DNA from: Orientallactaga sibirica
Lineage: Eukaryota; Chordata; Mammalia; Rodentia; Dipodidae
Reading direction: 5' to 3'
Assembly: GCA_036365145.1 (NCBI GenBank)
Contig: JAEOAD010000029.1
Location: forward strand, 18,234,001 to 18,298,000
DNA: 64,000 nt
In this document: piece by piece, positions 47,851 to 60,298 of the stretch
Numbering within the stretch: position 1 is the stretch's first letter
Layout: each line of letters begins with the position of its first letter
The notes under the pieces: generated by a model
The model's database searches: none
Told to the model about the DNA's origin: nothing
What the model saw: the letters and a program-made list of their open reading frames with translations, nothing else
Translations under genes and position numbers: made by a program

Positions 47851-49089
47851 GGTGGGCTTGTATTGCCTTGATTCCTTGTGTTTCTTATATTATAATGTTG
47901 TGATTTTTTTGTGTCCTGAGTTTATTTGATGCTTGGATTTTCTAATAATCTGTGGCCTTTTAGATTTGGAAACCCAACTTTATGTATCTTCAGAACAGGT
48001 GTTTAAGGTTCCAAGTATAGATTTTGTACTCCAATCCAATCAGAGAAGTAATCCTAATACTGCTATTCAAGTACTGAGGTGGGCTGGATGGAGTAATTTA
48101 CTGGCAAGTTCTAAAATTCATCTGAACAATATACACATATAATAAAAACCACCACAGAATATGCAAGTGTGGGGATTAAATCAAACAGATAGCCTTATGA
48201 AGCCAAAATCCCTAAGAGTATTTGTGGCTCTACACCGTTAAGCCTGTCAGCTGGGAGGTTGAGATTTCTGTTCTGAAATGGGTTCCAGGTCAGCATGTGT
48301 CTGAATCAGAGCCTGCCCCCAATAATGACAGAAGAAAAAGACAAAGGCCCTATGACTCTGAAAATATCAAGGCAATAATAGTCAACCTTCAAATACAGTT
48401 TGAGAATGGTAAAGCCAACCAAGAATATATAATCCATAACTGTCCCTGGCATGGAAAGTGAGGCCTATGAACCTGCTTTTTTGTCAGTTGCCCTCTTTAC
48501 CTTTTGGGGTGGCTTCAAAACTCACCAGTGGTGAGTGCCCACCTGGATCCCTCCATGCCATGCTGTGAATTTGGTGTTCTGATCAGCTGTGCTGGATTCC
48601 CTGCCACTTAATTAATTCTCCAGAGGGTCATGGTTGTGTAGATTGGGGGATGGGATAGTGCAGGAAGCCTGGAGTTGTAATGGAACTGCTCAGCTGGTCC
48701 CACCTGTGACCCCTTCAGCATCTCCTCTGCTGTCTCCCCTTTAGGTTTCTTGACTTTTCAAGGAGGCTGATGAAGTTGGAAAATCCCTTGTTTGGTCTCT
48801 GCTCCTGCAGCAGAGCTCCAGGTGGACACGTGGATCCGCATGAGTGTGCATGGATCTGATCTGGGTCTGCATTCTCCTTTGTGGCATTCTGGCTTTTTCT
48901 CCTTTCTGATGGATATTAGTCTCTCTTGCTTCTATGGTGTGGCCAATAAAAACCTCTACATCTTAACTTTGTGGGCTAAGAGTGTTTTTTGCTTAAATCC
49001 TTCCTTAGACAGGATTGTTGTGACTCCTATGCAGCCATCTTTCCCTGTAGTCTCAATAGTATACTCTTTTAAGAAAGACAAAAAAGGGA

Positions 49090-49320
49090 GTGAGGGCGGG
49101 TGGAGAGATGGTTTAGTGGTTAATATGTTTGCCTGTGAAACCTAAGGTCCCAGGTTCAACTCACCAGAATCCATGTAAGCCAGATGCACATGGTACATGT
49201 GTCTCTAGTTCATTTGTAGTGGCTAGAGTCCCTAGTGTGCCCATTCTCCCCGCCCCCCTCTGTCTCTCTCTCTCTCAGATAAATAAATTAATTTAAATAA
49301 AATATATTTTAACAAAAAAA
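49090..49320 (+). mobile_element. Type 1 SINE, sense
   Basis: 'ggcgggtggagagatggttt', box B region 'ggttcaactcacc', TC-rich zone and AAAT/A tail. Similar flanks aaaagggagtg and aaaaaggagtg suggest a target duplication at the front of the B4 that follows. Confidence 0.85.
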
Positions 49321-49615
49321 AGGAGTGGGGAGATTGTTCAGTGGATAAAGAACTTCAGCACAAATGGGAGTACCTGTGTTCCAATCTCTCAGAACTCAAA
49401 TAAAAGGCTATATTCTATAGCCTATGTACAACCCCAGCATAGAAAAAGCTGGAAGAATATCCTAGAAATGTGGGTCAACTGGCCTGTGAACTCAGTAGTG
49501 AACAGGGAGAGACCTTTCCTCAAACAAGATAAACAGTGAAGCCCCAAAGCTGAGTTGTCCTCTGAAATTGCTCATGCTGTCATGTGTGTGCACTGGCCCC
49601 ACAACACACACAAAG
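49321..49615 (+). mobile_element. B4-like SINE, diverged
   Basis: Head 'ggagtggggagattgttcag', middle 'acaaccccagcatagaaaaa', 'gggtcaactggcctgtgaac' and 'cactggccccacaacacac'. Confidence 0.55.
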
Positions 49616-51079
49616 AATGGCTAGAGGACCCCGAGAAGCTAAATAACCCAAGAATTCTTGGCTAGTACTTGCAGAGCCAGGGTTGGAATAGAGGGCTGGC
49701 TATCCCTAGATGGTTGCCCCTTGTTGGGGCATCCCCTAGGTCTTTTTTCCCTTCATTTGACAGATAGTGAAAGGCACCAAGACTCCTTTCACTATCCAGC
49801 ACAGGTTCCTATACCTACTTTCTCTAATTCATATTTGTACAAAACACCCATTGTACCTTCATATATGCCCAGGAACAATAGATTTCGAAATGGAACCATG
49901 AGAACTTAAACATAATTATCTTTTCTTCTTTTTTCACTTATTTTCCTGAAATAATTGCCATGGGGGGGGCAGAAACCTTAACAAATAAATTCATTAGTTA
50001 GGGAACCTTATTTCCCCATAAGGAAAATCATTTAAATTTACTCTCCATCTCTTGTTAAAGTCATTAACAGAAAACATGTCTGAGCTTTCCATTCCTGCTT
50101 ACAGCTGTGTTGTCACCTTCCCCACACTTTGTCAAACTGTGGTTTAATCAATGTGCAGGTTAAGGCTACATTAGTAGGCGTCCCATGATAAGTATCAATG
50201 AACTCTGACTTGTAAATTGGCTAATTATTTTTGTGCCACATCATTAGCTATAGAAAGTCTTTAGACTTAAATATATTATTGACAGGAAAAATGCAAGGCT
50301 ATCACTTACAAAAGTCACATTAGCCTCATTCAAGGACACAATACTGCTGAGCCAAACAAGAATGATTTTGTTGATATTTTTCATGTTTTTATTAATTTCT
50401 TATTATAAATGTAATAGTTGTTGATTGAATGAAATATAAGGCAATTAGAGAAAGCCACAAAGAAGAAAAAATTGTTTGAACTCCACAACCCAGCATAATT
50501 TTTATAGTCACATGATACCTTGAATCACACAGATGAGCCCCTGTGTGAATTGTGAGAGAGGCAATGAAGCTCAAGTCCTACGGGGGATTCCAGGCTATTA
50601 AAGAAGCCCAAGATGTCCTTTTCTGAGGATAGTAGCAAGAATTCAGTGGACCCAACACCAGCAAGTGGGGGAGAATCTCTCAATGATTACATCAGCCCCT
50701 TTATAGCATTGATAATATCATCATAAGCCCATTGCCAACACTGGACATGGAACTGCAAGGCGTGGTGTTTACCCTGTCGAATTTTAGTCTTGCGTTGTCT
50801 GATCTTTCCGAATTATCCTTCCATTAGTATCTTTTAAGACAAGGGTGCTTATTTGTGTCATTGTATGTTGGAAGTAAGCAACTGTTTTTGTTTTTGTTTT
50901 GGGTTTTTTTGTTTGTTTGTTTGTTTTTATTTTACAGTGACTCACTGTTAAAGAGATCATCTTGAGTTTCAGGAATGATTCGGACTTTTGTGAAGTTTAG
51001 AACTGTTGAGACATATTGGGGGCTCTTGGAGGTGGAATGAATCTTATATTATAAAATAAGCATGAGCTTTTAAGGGCAT
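49616..51079. other. Unassigned, with a GTTT-rich run
   Basis: No gene or clear repeat; GTTTT/GTTT repeats at 50885-50930. Confidence 0.45.
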
Positions 51080-51446
51080 GGCTTGAATGGTATGGTTCAG
51101 ACGTGTTTGAGTACCAAGTTGACAAGGGGTGGTTAAGTTTGCCTGTCAAGTTGATTGGACATCCATGGGTGTACCTATGAGGGATATTCAGGGAAAATAA
51201 ACTGATGTGGGAGACTCATTGTGAATGTGGGCAGAACCATCCTGTAGGCTAGGGGACCAGAATGAATACCAACAGAAAAAGGAGAAGACCAAATAAAAAC
51301 AGAATTCATTTATTTCTTCTTTCTGGTCCAGTAAGTCATGAGTAAGAAACTTCATACTACTGTCATCACAGCCTTCAGTCACTTTCACCAGTGATGCTGT
51401 CTTATCAGGTATTTAGCTATTGCCACAAGAAAAGTAACTAACACAG
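51080..51446 (+). mobile_element. LTR-like rodent repeat (second MaLR-type family)
   Basis: Contains 'gcctgtcaagttgattggac', 'aaaataaactgatgtgggag', 'gtgggcagaaccatcctgta' and the end 'gaaaagtaactaacacag', the sense orientation of the family at 33887-34254. Confidence 0.6.
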
Positions 51447-52120
51447 AGAGTATAAACCAATCTTCAATTGTTCTTGGCTTTTCACCTGACTAAGCATTAA
51501 TGTGGCTATGTTACAAATGCTCCACTCAGTTTCTGCACCATCATATTGCTTTCACAGGGAAATCTGTGAATCATCTTAGAGACATGTCACCATTCTGACA
51601 GTCATGGAAATATAACATTCAAAAAGCCCTTCTGATTTCACAGCAGAATGATAATTTCACATAATTTTCAAGTTTAAACTTTTATCATGGACTTCACTGG
51701 CTTTGATAGTCTTTTTTGTTTCCCAAATCAATCACTATTTTTCAAGAATGTCATCTCTCCTACTTCAGTTTTTGATCAGAAAAGATAGAAAAACCTTATG
51801 ACAGAATCAACCTTGAGATAATATTTTCAGAAAGATAAACCAATGGAATGTGAGCAAATTTCGTTGGTTTGGTGACTGTTTCAGAAGAAAGCTATTTCTA
51901 AATACCGGGATGTTATAAAATATTTTTAAATATCTTAATATTCAAAACACTTCCACAAATTAGTAAAACATATGATACCAGGTCAGTAAGAACACCAAGA
52001 TAAACAGACTATAACCAAAAAACAAACTTTTCGAATAGCACTGATTCTTAGTAACCAAAACATGACCAAGTAGTTTCACCCAGTTTCTGTTGACTTCATG
52101 TACAGGATGAATACTAGCCT
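51447..52120. other. No recognisable feature
   Basis: Unassigned. Confidence 0.45.
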
Positions 52121-52417
52121 AAAAATAAGAAAATGTGGGCTGGAGAGATGGCTTAGCAGTTAAGGCATCGGCCTTCTAAACCTAAGAAGGCTGGTTCCAA
52201 TCTCCAGGTCCCACGTTTAGCCAGATGCAGTGATGCAAGGGCGCAATGCTGCACTTGTCCACAAGGGGGCACACACATCTGGATTTCGTTCACAGCAGCT
52301 GAGAGACTGCTGGCACGCCCATCTCTGCGTGTCTCCCTCTCCCTTTCTCTCTGTCTGTCTCTGTCTGTCTCTAAAAATCAAAAATAAAAATAAAACTTAA
52401 AAAAATAAGAAAATGTG
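52121..52417 (+). mobile_element. Full-length type 2 SINE, sense, exact 17-bp target duplication
   Basis: 263 bp (52138-52400) from 'gggctggagagatggcttag' through box B-like 'ggttccaatctcc' and the cagcagctgagaga block to a TCTG-rich zone and an A-rich tail. aaaaataagaaaatgtg is repeated exactly at 52121-52137 and 52401-52417. The best-preserved copy of its type here, useful as a reference for the family. Confidence 0.95.
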
Positions 52418-54654
52418 ATTATTGGTATAAACTCAGTATAGAAATGTTATAGAGATGCAAGAAACCTTACCGGTTTCCTCTCATAGACTCTACTCTGTGT
52501 AGCAGCTACAGCAGTTCAACTTATATCATATTCAACTCAGATTGTTCACTTGATGTTAGATTCTGAGAACGGTGGTCAGAAGCTTACCAGGCTCAGTTAT
52601 TGTTTTCATACTTTTTGGTTCTATTCATTTTTTTTTCCTAAATAGTAAGGGTACACATAAATTCCTGAAAACATAATAAATAAAATTGCAATTGCTTCCA
52701 TTATACTCCCCAATGTAAACAAAGTGATTAAGTGGTTTGATTTGCTATACCTGTTCTTTTCTTGATTAGAATTAGAACACTGTAGTGAATATAACCTTTT
52801 TTTTTTTTTTTTCATTCCACTTTTGTGCCATCTGGGTAGGCAAACCCAATGTTGAAAGCTAGCAACACCTTCTCCCAACATTACAAAGTTTTGGCAAGCT
52901 TTAAAAGTTACTGTGTCATATAAAAGCTCATTTGGCACATTACAAGGATTTGCAGTCTGAATTTATCATATGGAATGATCATTTTCCAAGTGCATAGAGA
53001 ACATAAAGCACAATTGGATTTGGAAGGATCAGCTGAAATAAACTTTATCACTGTGGTGCTAGGATCAATCCATTCCATCTCTGTAATAGAGTTCTTCACC
53101 TTTTCACACTCATGCAACAGAAGAAAGTATAGTACTTCTGGTCTTGGTCTGTGATGGTCCTGTGTATGACACTTATATCAGTTTGCTAAAGGAATTTTAG
53201 AAAGGATGAGAATGAAGGATTCAAGTACATAGTGCATATTTTTATAAAATTTTCTAATTCCCAAGTCTTTATGTCTTTATGTCATTGTGCTAACAGTGTC
53301 CAAGGCTGTTCAGAGTTTAGTTACCATTGATTTTTTTCATTGATTATATACCTCTAAATCATTACCCATTAGTTTCTCCCATCTACCTCAGTCCTATGTA
53401 TTAAAGAAACCCTCTACTCTATTAGGGTGGCTATTGTGGTAGATATGCTATGCTGCCTTGTGCAACAGCTGGTTGGAATTTTTCTTAAATTATCATCTTT
53501 TAGTAGAGATACTAGACAATAAAATATTACATTCTCCAGATTCCCTTGAGCCTGCTGTTTCAGGTGTAAATTAGAAGCCACCATTAGATACATATGCCTA
53601 AGCACTGGATCTGTAATTAAACTAATGAGACAGGAACTAGCCTTGGAAACACCCATTCCACTGTTGCATATCAAGCAGGTGATGATGGCAGGGCTTGGAG
53701 GATAACAATGCTGAAAAAAGCCCCCTCTTCCCAGATTAGCACTCAAGCATCAAAGTCATCAGCTGCCCCATTTCAAATATTCTAGATTGTAGCAGAGGTA
53801 TACCTCTTTTGGTAGGTCAGTTCTATGTAGCTTCTATATGGAATCTTTCAATGTACTTCAGCCTATCTTGCCAGTGTTTTAGAGAGCCCCTGTGTGCCAG
53901 GATTAAATATCTTCATGTTTAAAAGAACTGGTTTTCTTCTGCAGCTGCATTCATGCTCACAAAGCCATATTGTACTCCAGTGAGATTACTGTGTTCTTGG
54001 TATCAAATTACACTTAGGAAATTTTTCCACTATGCAACATATTTTTCTTTATTTTCTTTTTGCAAAGACAGAAATGAGAATAGAAATTATTATTTTGGAA
54101 TAGGCATAGTTTAAGAAAGTGGTTAGTTTAAATACTCTTTGATATTGGGGTACATCCCTCTGAAACCTTATTCTATTTCCAACCAATGTAAAAACTGTGT
54201 TAATAGTAGGAAACACATATTTTTCCCATGCAAACACATTCTAACCATTCTTTTTTTTTTGTATTCTGTTTTGTTTTATTTTTCTCACTGTTTTTTTTTT
54301 TTTTTAGTAGTAGTTGTTGATGTTGCTATTTTTGTTAGTTTGCTTATTTGCTTGCTTTATTTATTTATTTTTTATTGAAAACTTCTTTAATTGTAGACAA
54401 TATCCCATGGTACTTCCATTCAATGCACACATATTTTTGTGTATGTCATTGTAAAACAGGTACCTTCACCCAATCTTAAATCAAAATTTGACATTACAAC
54501 TAATACAATCACTTATTTTTAGTATTTATTTTTGCAGTACTTAGATATAAGTACTTAAACATGGTAGATATGCACTGTACTTCTGGGTACATGTCTGCTT
54601 TTATTTTACATTTTATCTTGAAGGCAGTTTCATTCCATGTGAAATACTGCTTTG
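52418..54654. other. Unassigned 2.2-kb stretch
   Basis: No gene recognised. Poly-T at 52797-52812. The minus-strand frames at 52621-52938 and 53414-53746 look like chance. 53490-53650 may be an old DNA transposon or LTR but I cannot place it. Confidence 0.4.
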
Positions 54655-54755
54655 AACTCATTTTTTTTTTAGCACAGAGTGGCCTTGAATTTGTGACACT
54701 CCTGCTTCATTCTCCAAAGTAACTGGGATTACAGGCCCATGTCAGCAGGTCTGGC
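54655..54755 (-). mobile_element. Old truncated B1, antisense
   Basis: 'agagtggccttgaatttgtg' and 'gtaactgggattacaggccc', a decayed partial B1. Confidence 0.5.
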
Positions 54756-55439
54756 AATATTAACATTTTCTATTTATGCTCATATATTATTTTTGCTTTT
54801 AAAATTTCCCAAATTGTGAAAGCATCTGTGTGTTATGTATTCTTCCATTACATGGGAAGCATGACATAGGCCACAGAGATTCTTTTCTGCCACAATACAG
54901 CTCTGAATGTGACATTTTCTCATTAGCTTTAGTTTATCTGAATAATGGACTCTCCAATTCTACTCTGTAATATTGAGAGTCTGATAAGAACATTCAGGTG
55001 TTTAATAGTGAGAGAGATAGTTGGTGTTAAATAAATTGTTTCTTATATTTTGTTATCATTCTCTTTCCAGCCTCTTTGTATTTCCCACAAGCATAATGTA
55101 ATGGCCTTTTAATATTTCAAATGATACATTATAAAGACTACATGGCCTGGAAGTCAGGATCCTTATAGAAACATATGCACTGAAGAGTTCTCTCTGCAAA
55201 CTCCTCCTATGACCTTATCAAGCACTTTTACCCTTCACTGAAGAAACAAACTATTTCTTGTTTTGGACATTTGTAATTGTAAACCCTTACTCAATGTCTA
55301 CATGTTCACATATTTATGTTTTGCAATATATTGCAAGGAAGGGATTCTGCCATGGTGCCAAAGCAGCAGGTTGCATGTCTTGATGAATATCACACTGATT
55401 TAACTTGACATCCGGAATTTTAGAATAAGGTATTTTATG
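54756..55439. other. No recognisable feature
   Basis: Unassigned. Confidence 0.45.
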
Positions 55440-55690
55440 GAGTTTGTGTTCAAGTGTCAGTCTTTGCCTTTCACTTTCTTTGAGACAGAATCTCTTATTA
55501 ACCAACCTGATTTCCAGGCTAGCTGGCACACAGACTTCCAGGGGTTTCTTCTGTCTGCCAACCATCTTGCTGTGGATGTTTGGGGATTACATATATATGT
55601 TATTGTGTCCACCTTCACATGAGTTCTAAGGATCCAAACTAAGGTACTCTTGGCAAGTGCTATATCCACTGATCCATCTCCCTACCACAG
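55440..55690 (-). mobile_element. B4 SINE, antisense
   Basis: 'tttgagacagaatctcttat', 'ccaggctagctggcacacag', 'acatgagttctaaggatcc', 'ggcaagtgctatatccactg' and 'atccatctccctacc' follow the antisense B4 order, with the tRNA-like head at the right end. Confidence 0.7.
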
Positions 55691-57341
55691 AAAATTTCTT
55701 TAACAACTTTATTTTTTTAATTTTCAATATTATTCCTTATGCCTCTATATCTGTCTTTATTGACTTCATTAAAATCTAAAGATTTTGGAGAATTCTTTAT
55801 ATAAAACTTTTTCTTATATAAATAGGTACTTTGTTACCAGAAGATTTGCTATCAGAATTGAAATCAGTCCAGTGTGGCAAAAAAATAGCTATTTTTGAAA
55901 TAATAATTACTCACAAATCTTCTGATTTACTGGTGTTGAAAAGTCAGTCTTAAAATTATCACCTTGTCAGATGTGACCAAAGGCTATGCTCAATGGAATG
56001 AGCTCACCATGAATACAGATCAGGCTGTCACCAAACAGTCTTTTCAATAGCTTACTCATGTCAGTGACCAAATCAAGAGTATTATAAAAGCAAGTAAACT
56101 TAAAGTCATTTAAATACATAGTGCTTTCAATAGAGAAATTTTCTAATTATTATTTCAGTTGAGTAAGAAGCAATGTATGTTAATATGTAAAGCAAATATG
56201 AATTCACATTATTTTAGTGTGTTGTGTCCTAAGATCATTTATTTATATGATGTAGGAGACAGCTCAACAACTCTAAGTATTGTATTGTCTGCATTGCTGC
56301 ATTATGCACAAGTTCTGACTACTCTGATGGTGACATTTACTTAAGTGTTTGGCTGGGACTAGGCAGTTGCTTGCTGAAATAACCTTTGGTTAAGCTCACT
56401 GGTGTATGAAATAGTTAAATATATCTAAAGCCAATTGTTCACCAATGTCCTTGTTTTCTTCTGACACTTCTCTCAAATACTTATGTAATGTGATTACTGT
56501 TCCAAAAATTCAATCTTATAAAAAAAGAAAGTAAAAAATCTGAGTTCCTAAACTGAATGAAAGTGTGCTCATTCCTCCCACTTCAAGGAGGTGTCAAGAA
56601 AGACTGTCAGCTTCATAATTACGCCTTTTGAGCAGATGGACAGTAAGGCATTCTGTGGCATTTGAGAAGAAAATAAATTTAGAAACCTAAAAATAATAAT
56701 AAAGGAATATCTAAATAAAGTGCTCATTTCAACACATGAGTAAAATATCTTCAAGTAGGAATATTTTTTTTTAAATCCATGAGAGGCCCATTTGTTAGAT
56801 AGACCTTTTTTTGTTTACAATACACACACCATCAGGTTTTACAGCAGGTCATAACAAAAGACAACCCTGCAGAATGTTCTGGAATAGCTACATAAGTTTA
56901 GAGAAGATGAATTTATGTAGTATGAATCCACAGTTTGCTCCCACTTTGAATCAACCATGGGAAATAGCTGATGCAGCGAACAAGGTTAAAACTACAATCT
57001 GAAGGGTGTGTGTGTGTGCTAAGTCTCAATTCTGCTTCATTCATTCAAAAAGAGCAAGTGAAACAGAGAAACGCTCAGATCAAATTCCCTTCACAACCTG
57101 AGGGTGGCCTGGTTTTCTGAACTTCTAATGCATTGATAGATAAAAGATTTCCATTTTCTGAATCATCACATTCTTTTACAACACTGTGTTTTCCTGACAA
57201 TAGTTTTCTGGGTTCACTGGGCAGATAAACACCACAGGTTTAGGTGTAAATAGTATACCTGGAGAAGCATGAAAAAGAATATTGACAAGTCATTTGTTTC
57301 TTATGTCTTTTGTGTCACACTGAGAAAACTAAAGAGAGAAA

Positions 57342-57344
<3 letters not shown>
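55691..57344. other. No recognisable feature
   Basis: 1.6 kb unassigned. Confidence 0.45.

Positions 57345-57374
<30 letters not shown>
57345..57374. repeat. Poly-A run
   Basis: About 30 consecutive A without a recognised SINE body before it; 57300-57344 does not look like a SINE 3' end. Confidence 0.9.
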
Positions 57375-57380
<6 letters not shown>

Positions 57381-57635
57381 GGAAGAGATTCCCAGCCCAC
57401 TTTAAGTTTCACTTGCAGGAATTTTTAAACTAGCAGGACTATGCCACTAAGCACATAGGCCCAGAGATTTATACATGATGCACTTCTACATAGCATGAGG
57501 AAATGCAGTCATATTGTGGAAGAATCAGAGTGAAAGGCAAAGAAAGAATAAAATCCAAATGTTCATAACTTACCACCTGCAGGTTTGTAATGTGATACTG
57601 AATCCTGATTCCCTCTGGTAGTTTTCTATGTCTAC

Positions 57636-57905
57636 ATGTCAATTTTCATAAATAGAAAGGAATGTTTTTACTTAGTGTTGCTTTTTGCATCCTTGATTCA
57701 TAATTTGAGGGGATCTAGTCCCCCATACCTGAGATCATTCCCTTACTTGATCCATCATGCAAAAATCCCCATTCAGTCTCTGCTTTTAGAAGTCCTAAGG
57801 AAACCCAATGACCTTGAGACCATCACCCCAAAAGAGGACCACTATGAAGGCTGGTGGATCAATGTGAAATACGGGGAGTCAGGTTGCCATCCCAATAAAG
57901 CTTAA
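57636..57905 (+). other. 89-codon ORF ending at AATAAAGCTT; identity unknown
   Basis: An open frame from ATG at 57636 to a stop at 57903-57905, with a hydrophobic stretch near residues 10-22 (FYLVLLFASLIHN) and a charged carboxyl half (TPKEDHYEGWW region). The stop overlaps a polyadenylation-type AATAAA (57894-57899), and a second AATAAA lies at 57949-57954. I do not recognise the protein. It could be the end of a decayed retroposed gene or provirus, or chance. Confidence 0.2.
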
Positions 57906-58334
57906 ATCCTATTACCCATGAACACAACATACCCAGACTTTACATATTAATAAAGCTATCTAGTTTATGCTAGGGTGGTCACCAAGACTATTGTCATCTA
58001 GGCAATGGGTTGCCTCATGTTGAGTGCCAAGATGATAAGTAGGAGATAACAATGAAGAAAGGTTTATTACCTGAAAGAAGTGAGAAGGTCTGGGGTCAAG
58101 CCACAGAGCAGTGTCTATCCAAGCAAAGAAAGCAAGCACTTTTTTCATTCAGGCAGGCAAGCTCTTGGACATGCTCAGTTCAGTCATGCTTCTTCATACA
58201 TAGCACATTTTCAAAGTGGAGGACAAGAATGCCTCTTGGTAGAGAACTAAGTATTATCCTGAACAAAGCTCACTCTAGTTCATCTAGACAAAGTAGATGA
58301 GAATAATTTATAGCTGGGGATAAATAAACCAGAA
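57906..58334. other. No recognisable feature
   Basis: Unassigned; possible antisense LTR texture around 58040-58080 without support. Confidence 0.4.
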
Positions 58335-58578
58335 ATCTTTTCTATAAATATTTTATTATTTTTATTTATTTATTTGAGAGAGAGAAAGACACAGGGAGAG
58401 ATCTGGAGAGAGAGAGAGAGAGAATGAATGGGCATGCCAGGGCCTCCAGGTACTGCAAACAAACTCGAGACACATGTGCCACCTTATGCATCTGGCATAT
58501 GTGGGTCCTGGGGAATCAAACCAAAGTCCTTTGGCTTTGCAAGCAAGCACCTTAGTTAATAAGCCATCTCTCCAGCCC
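58335..58578 (-). mobile_element. Type 1 SINE, antisense
   Basis: ATTT tail, (GA)n at about 58404-58422, 'gcatgccagggcctccagg', ending 'gccatctctccagccc'. Confidence 0.88.
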
Positions 58579-58589
58579 AATTTATTTAC

Positions 58590-58620
<31 letters not shown>

Positions 58621-58808
58621 TTATGACCAATGATAGATAGATGATAGATAGGTGGGTGTAAGAGAATGGTGCAAATGACAATCACAATGAATTCCGGATA
58701 TATGTGCCACCTTGGACATCTGGCTTTAAGTGGGTACTGGGGAATTGAACCTGGGTCCTTTGGCTTTGCAAGCAAGTGCCTTAATCACTAAGCCATGTCT
58801 CCAGTGCC
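58579..58808 (-). mobile_element. Type 1 SINE, antisense, head-to-tail with the one before
   Basis: (TTTA)n at 58581-58622, GATA-like repeats, then 'cttggacatctggctttaag' and 'actaagccatgtctccag'. The two SINEs abut with the same orientation. Confidence 0.82.
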
Positions 58809-59280
58809 CTTCTGTCCATTTCTTTACCTATAAGTCTCATTAGATGGTAAGACTTCAACTGCTTCACATCCTCATTAGTAGAAGACAAAGGTCCTTTGAG
58901 GGAGTATTCACCATAGATCTCATCATGAGTCACCATTCTTGCCTCTAATTTTGATTGTCCAATATTGTGTAAAATAATATATTGAATTTATCATGGTAAT
59001 GAAACATTGGGGTAGTTTCATCTTTGTACTGAGTTCTCTTCATATTGTGTCCAAACCTCTTTCCTTTCACATAAATGATTGGTGTTGGCACTTAGGTAAA
59101 GCTAAGCCAATGACCAATGCTGGCTGGATTTTATCATTCAATTGTTAGATGATTTATTTTTAAATTGATAGAATTATAGTTGGTCAAGTTTCCAAAACAT
59201 AGATAAGAGCTGGTATTTCATATTTCTATGGTGAAATTGCCTTTATTCTCTCAGAAGTTATAAAATTTATTGATTTAACC
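58809..59280. other. No recognisable feature
   Basis: Unassigned. Confidence 0.45.
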
Positions 59281-59791
59281 ATTATTCAACTTTTTTATTT
59301 TCAAATATGCTATAGTTTAGGGAAGTTTAGGTTCACAGGAAAACCCAAGCAGAAGGTACAGAGTTTCCTCATATACTACTCACCTCCTCATGTTCGTAGA
59401 TCTTCCCATTGTATCCGCATCTTTTACAGGGAAGTGCATTAGATACAACCTGAACCTCCATTTGCAAACACATCCTAGTCTCTCAAATTTCAGTTCACCT
59501 TACTTTTCATTCTATATGCTGTACTTTCTATAAATTTGGAGAAATATAAAATGCCATGTACCCACTGTTACACTATAATGAAGAGCACTTTTACTATCCT
59601 AAAATGCTTTCTCCCGCTCATCATTCCCTCTATCACAGACCCTGATACCTATAAACCTTCTTATTCTCTCCATGGTTTTATTTGTTCAAGGAATGTCATA
59701 TAGTGGAAATCACATAACATGTACCCTTTTCAGACTGGCTTCTTTTACTTAGATGCATTTCTCACTAAATATGTTTTCCTGGCTTCATAGC

Positions 59792-59813
59792 TCATGAGAT
59801 TTTGTTTTTAGTT

Positions 59814-59856
<43 letters not shown>

Positions 59857-60067
59857 TTTGCAAGCAGAAAGAGAGAGAGAGAGAAGAAAAACAGAGAAAA
59901 TGGGCAATCCAGGGCCTCTAGCCATTCCAAAGAACTCCAGATGCATGTGCCACTTTGTGCATCTGGCTTTACGTGGGTACTAGGGAATTGAACCTTGGCT
60001 GTTAAGTCTTCATCGGAAAGCTCTTTAACTGCTTAGCCATCTCTACAGTCCTTCATGAGATATTTTT
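59792..60067 (-). mobile_element. Type 1 SINE, antisense, first of a same-site pair
   Basis: Long ATTT run at 59814-59860, GA-rich zone, body to about 60051. Flanked by tcatgagat-ttt (59792) and tcatgagatattttt (60053-60067). Confidence 0.85.
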
Positions 60068-60298
60068 TTCTGATTTATTTGTTTATTACAGACAGGCAGA
60101 GGGAGAGAGAGAGAGAGGGAGGGAGGGAGAGAGTGGGCACACCAGGGCATCTAGCCACTGCAAGCAAACTCCAGATGCATGAGCCACCTTGTGCATCTGG
60201 CTTACATGGGACCTGGAGAATCAAACCAGGATCCTTTGACTTTGCAGGCAAATGCCTTAACCACTAAGCCAAATCTCTAGCCCTCATGAGATATTTTT
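60053..60298 (-). mobile_element. Type 1 SINE, antisense, second of a same-site pair
   Basis: Body about 60068-60283. tcatgagatattttt at 60053-60067 is repeated exactly at 60284-60298. The middle copy of this target is shared with the SINE to the left. Confidence 0.9.

Larger units (their letters stand above)
45698..49075 (-). mobile_element. L1 5' half (5'UTR, ORF1, start of ORF2), antisense
   Basis: 45700-46560 is antisense ORF2 endonuclease region ('ggagaacatttcatatggtg', 'gtatattctgcagcatttcc'). 46831-47560 is antisense ORF1 ('gtttgtgttgagtaatctgc', 'gggcttgcctttacaggtga', 'tcttttcatagtatcccag'). 47851-49075 is probably antisense 5'UTR, which is less certain. Two SINEs interrupt it. Confidence 0.75.

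Noticed and set aside
53414..53746. 110-codon minus-strand frame as a gene
   Set aside because: No recognisable domain and no exon signals; length is within chance for this much sequence.
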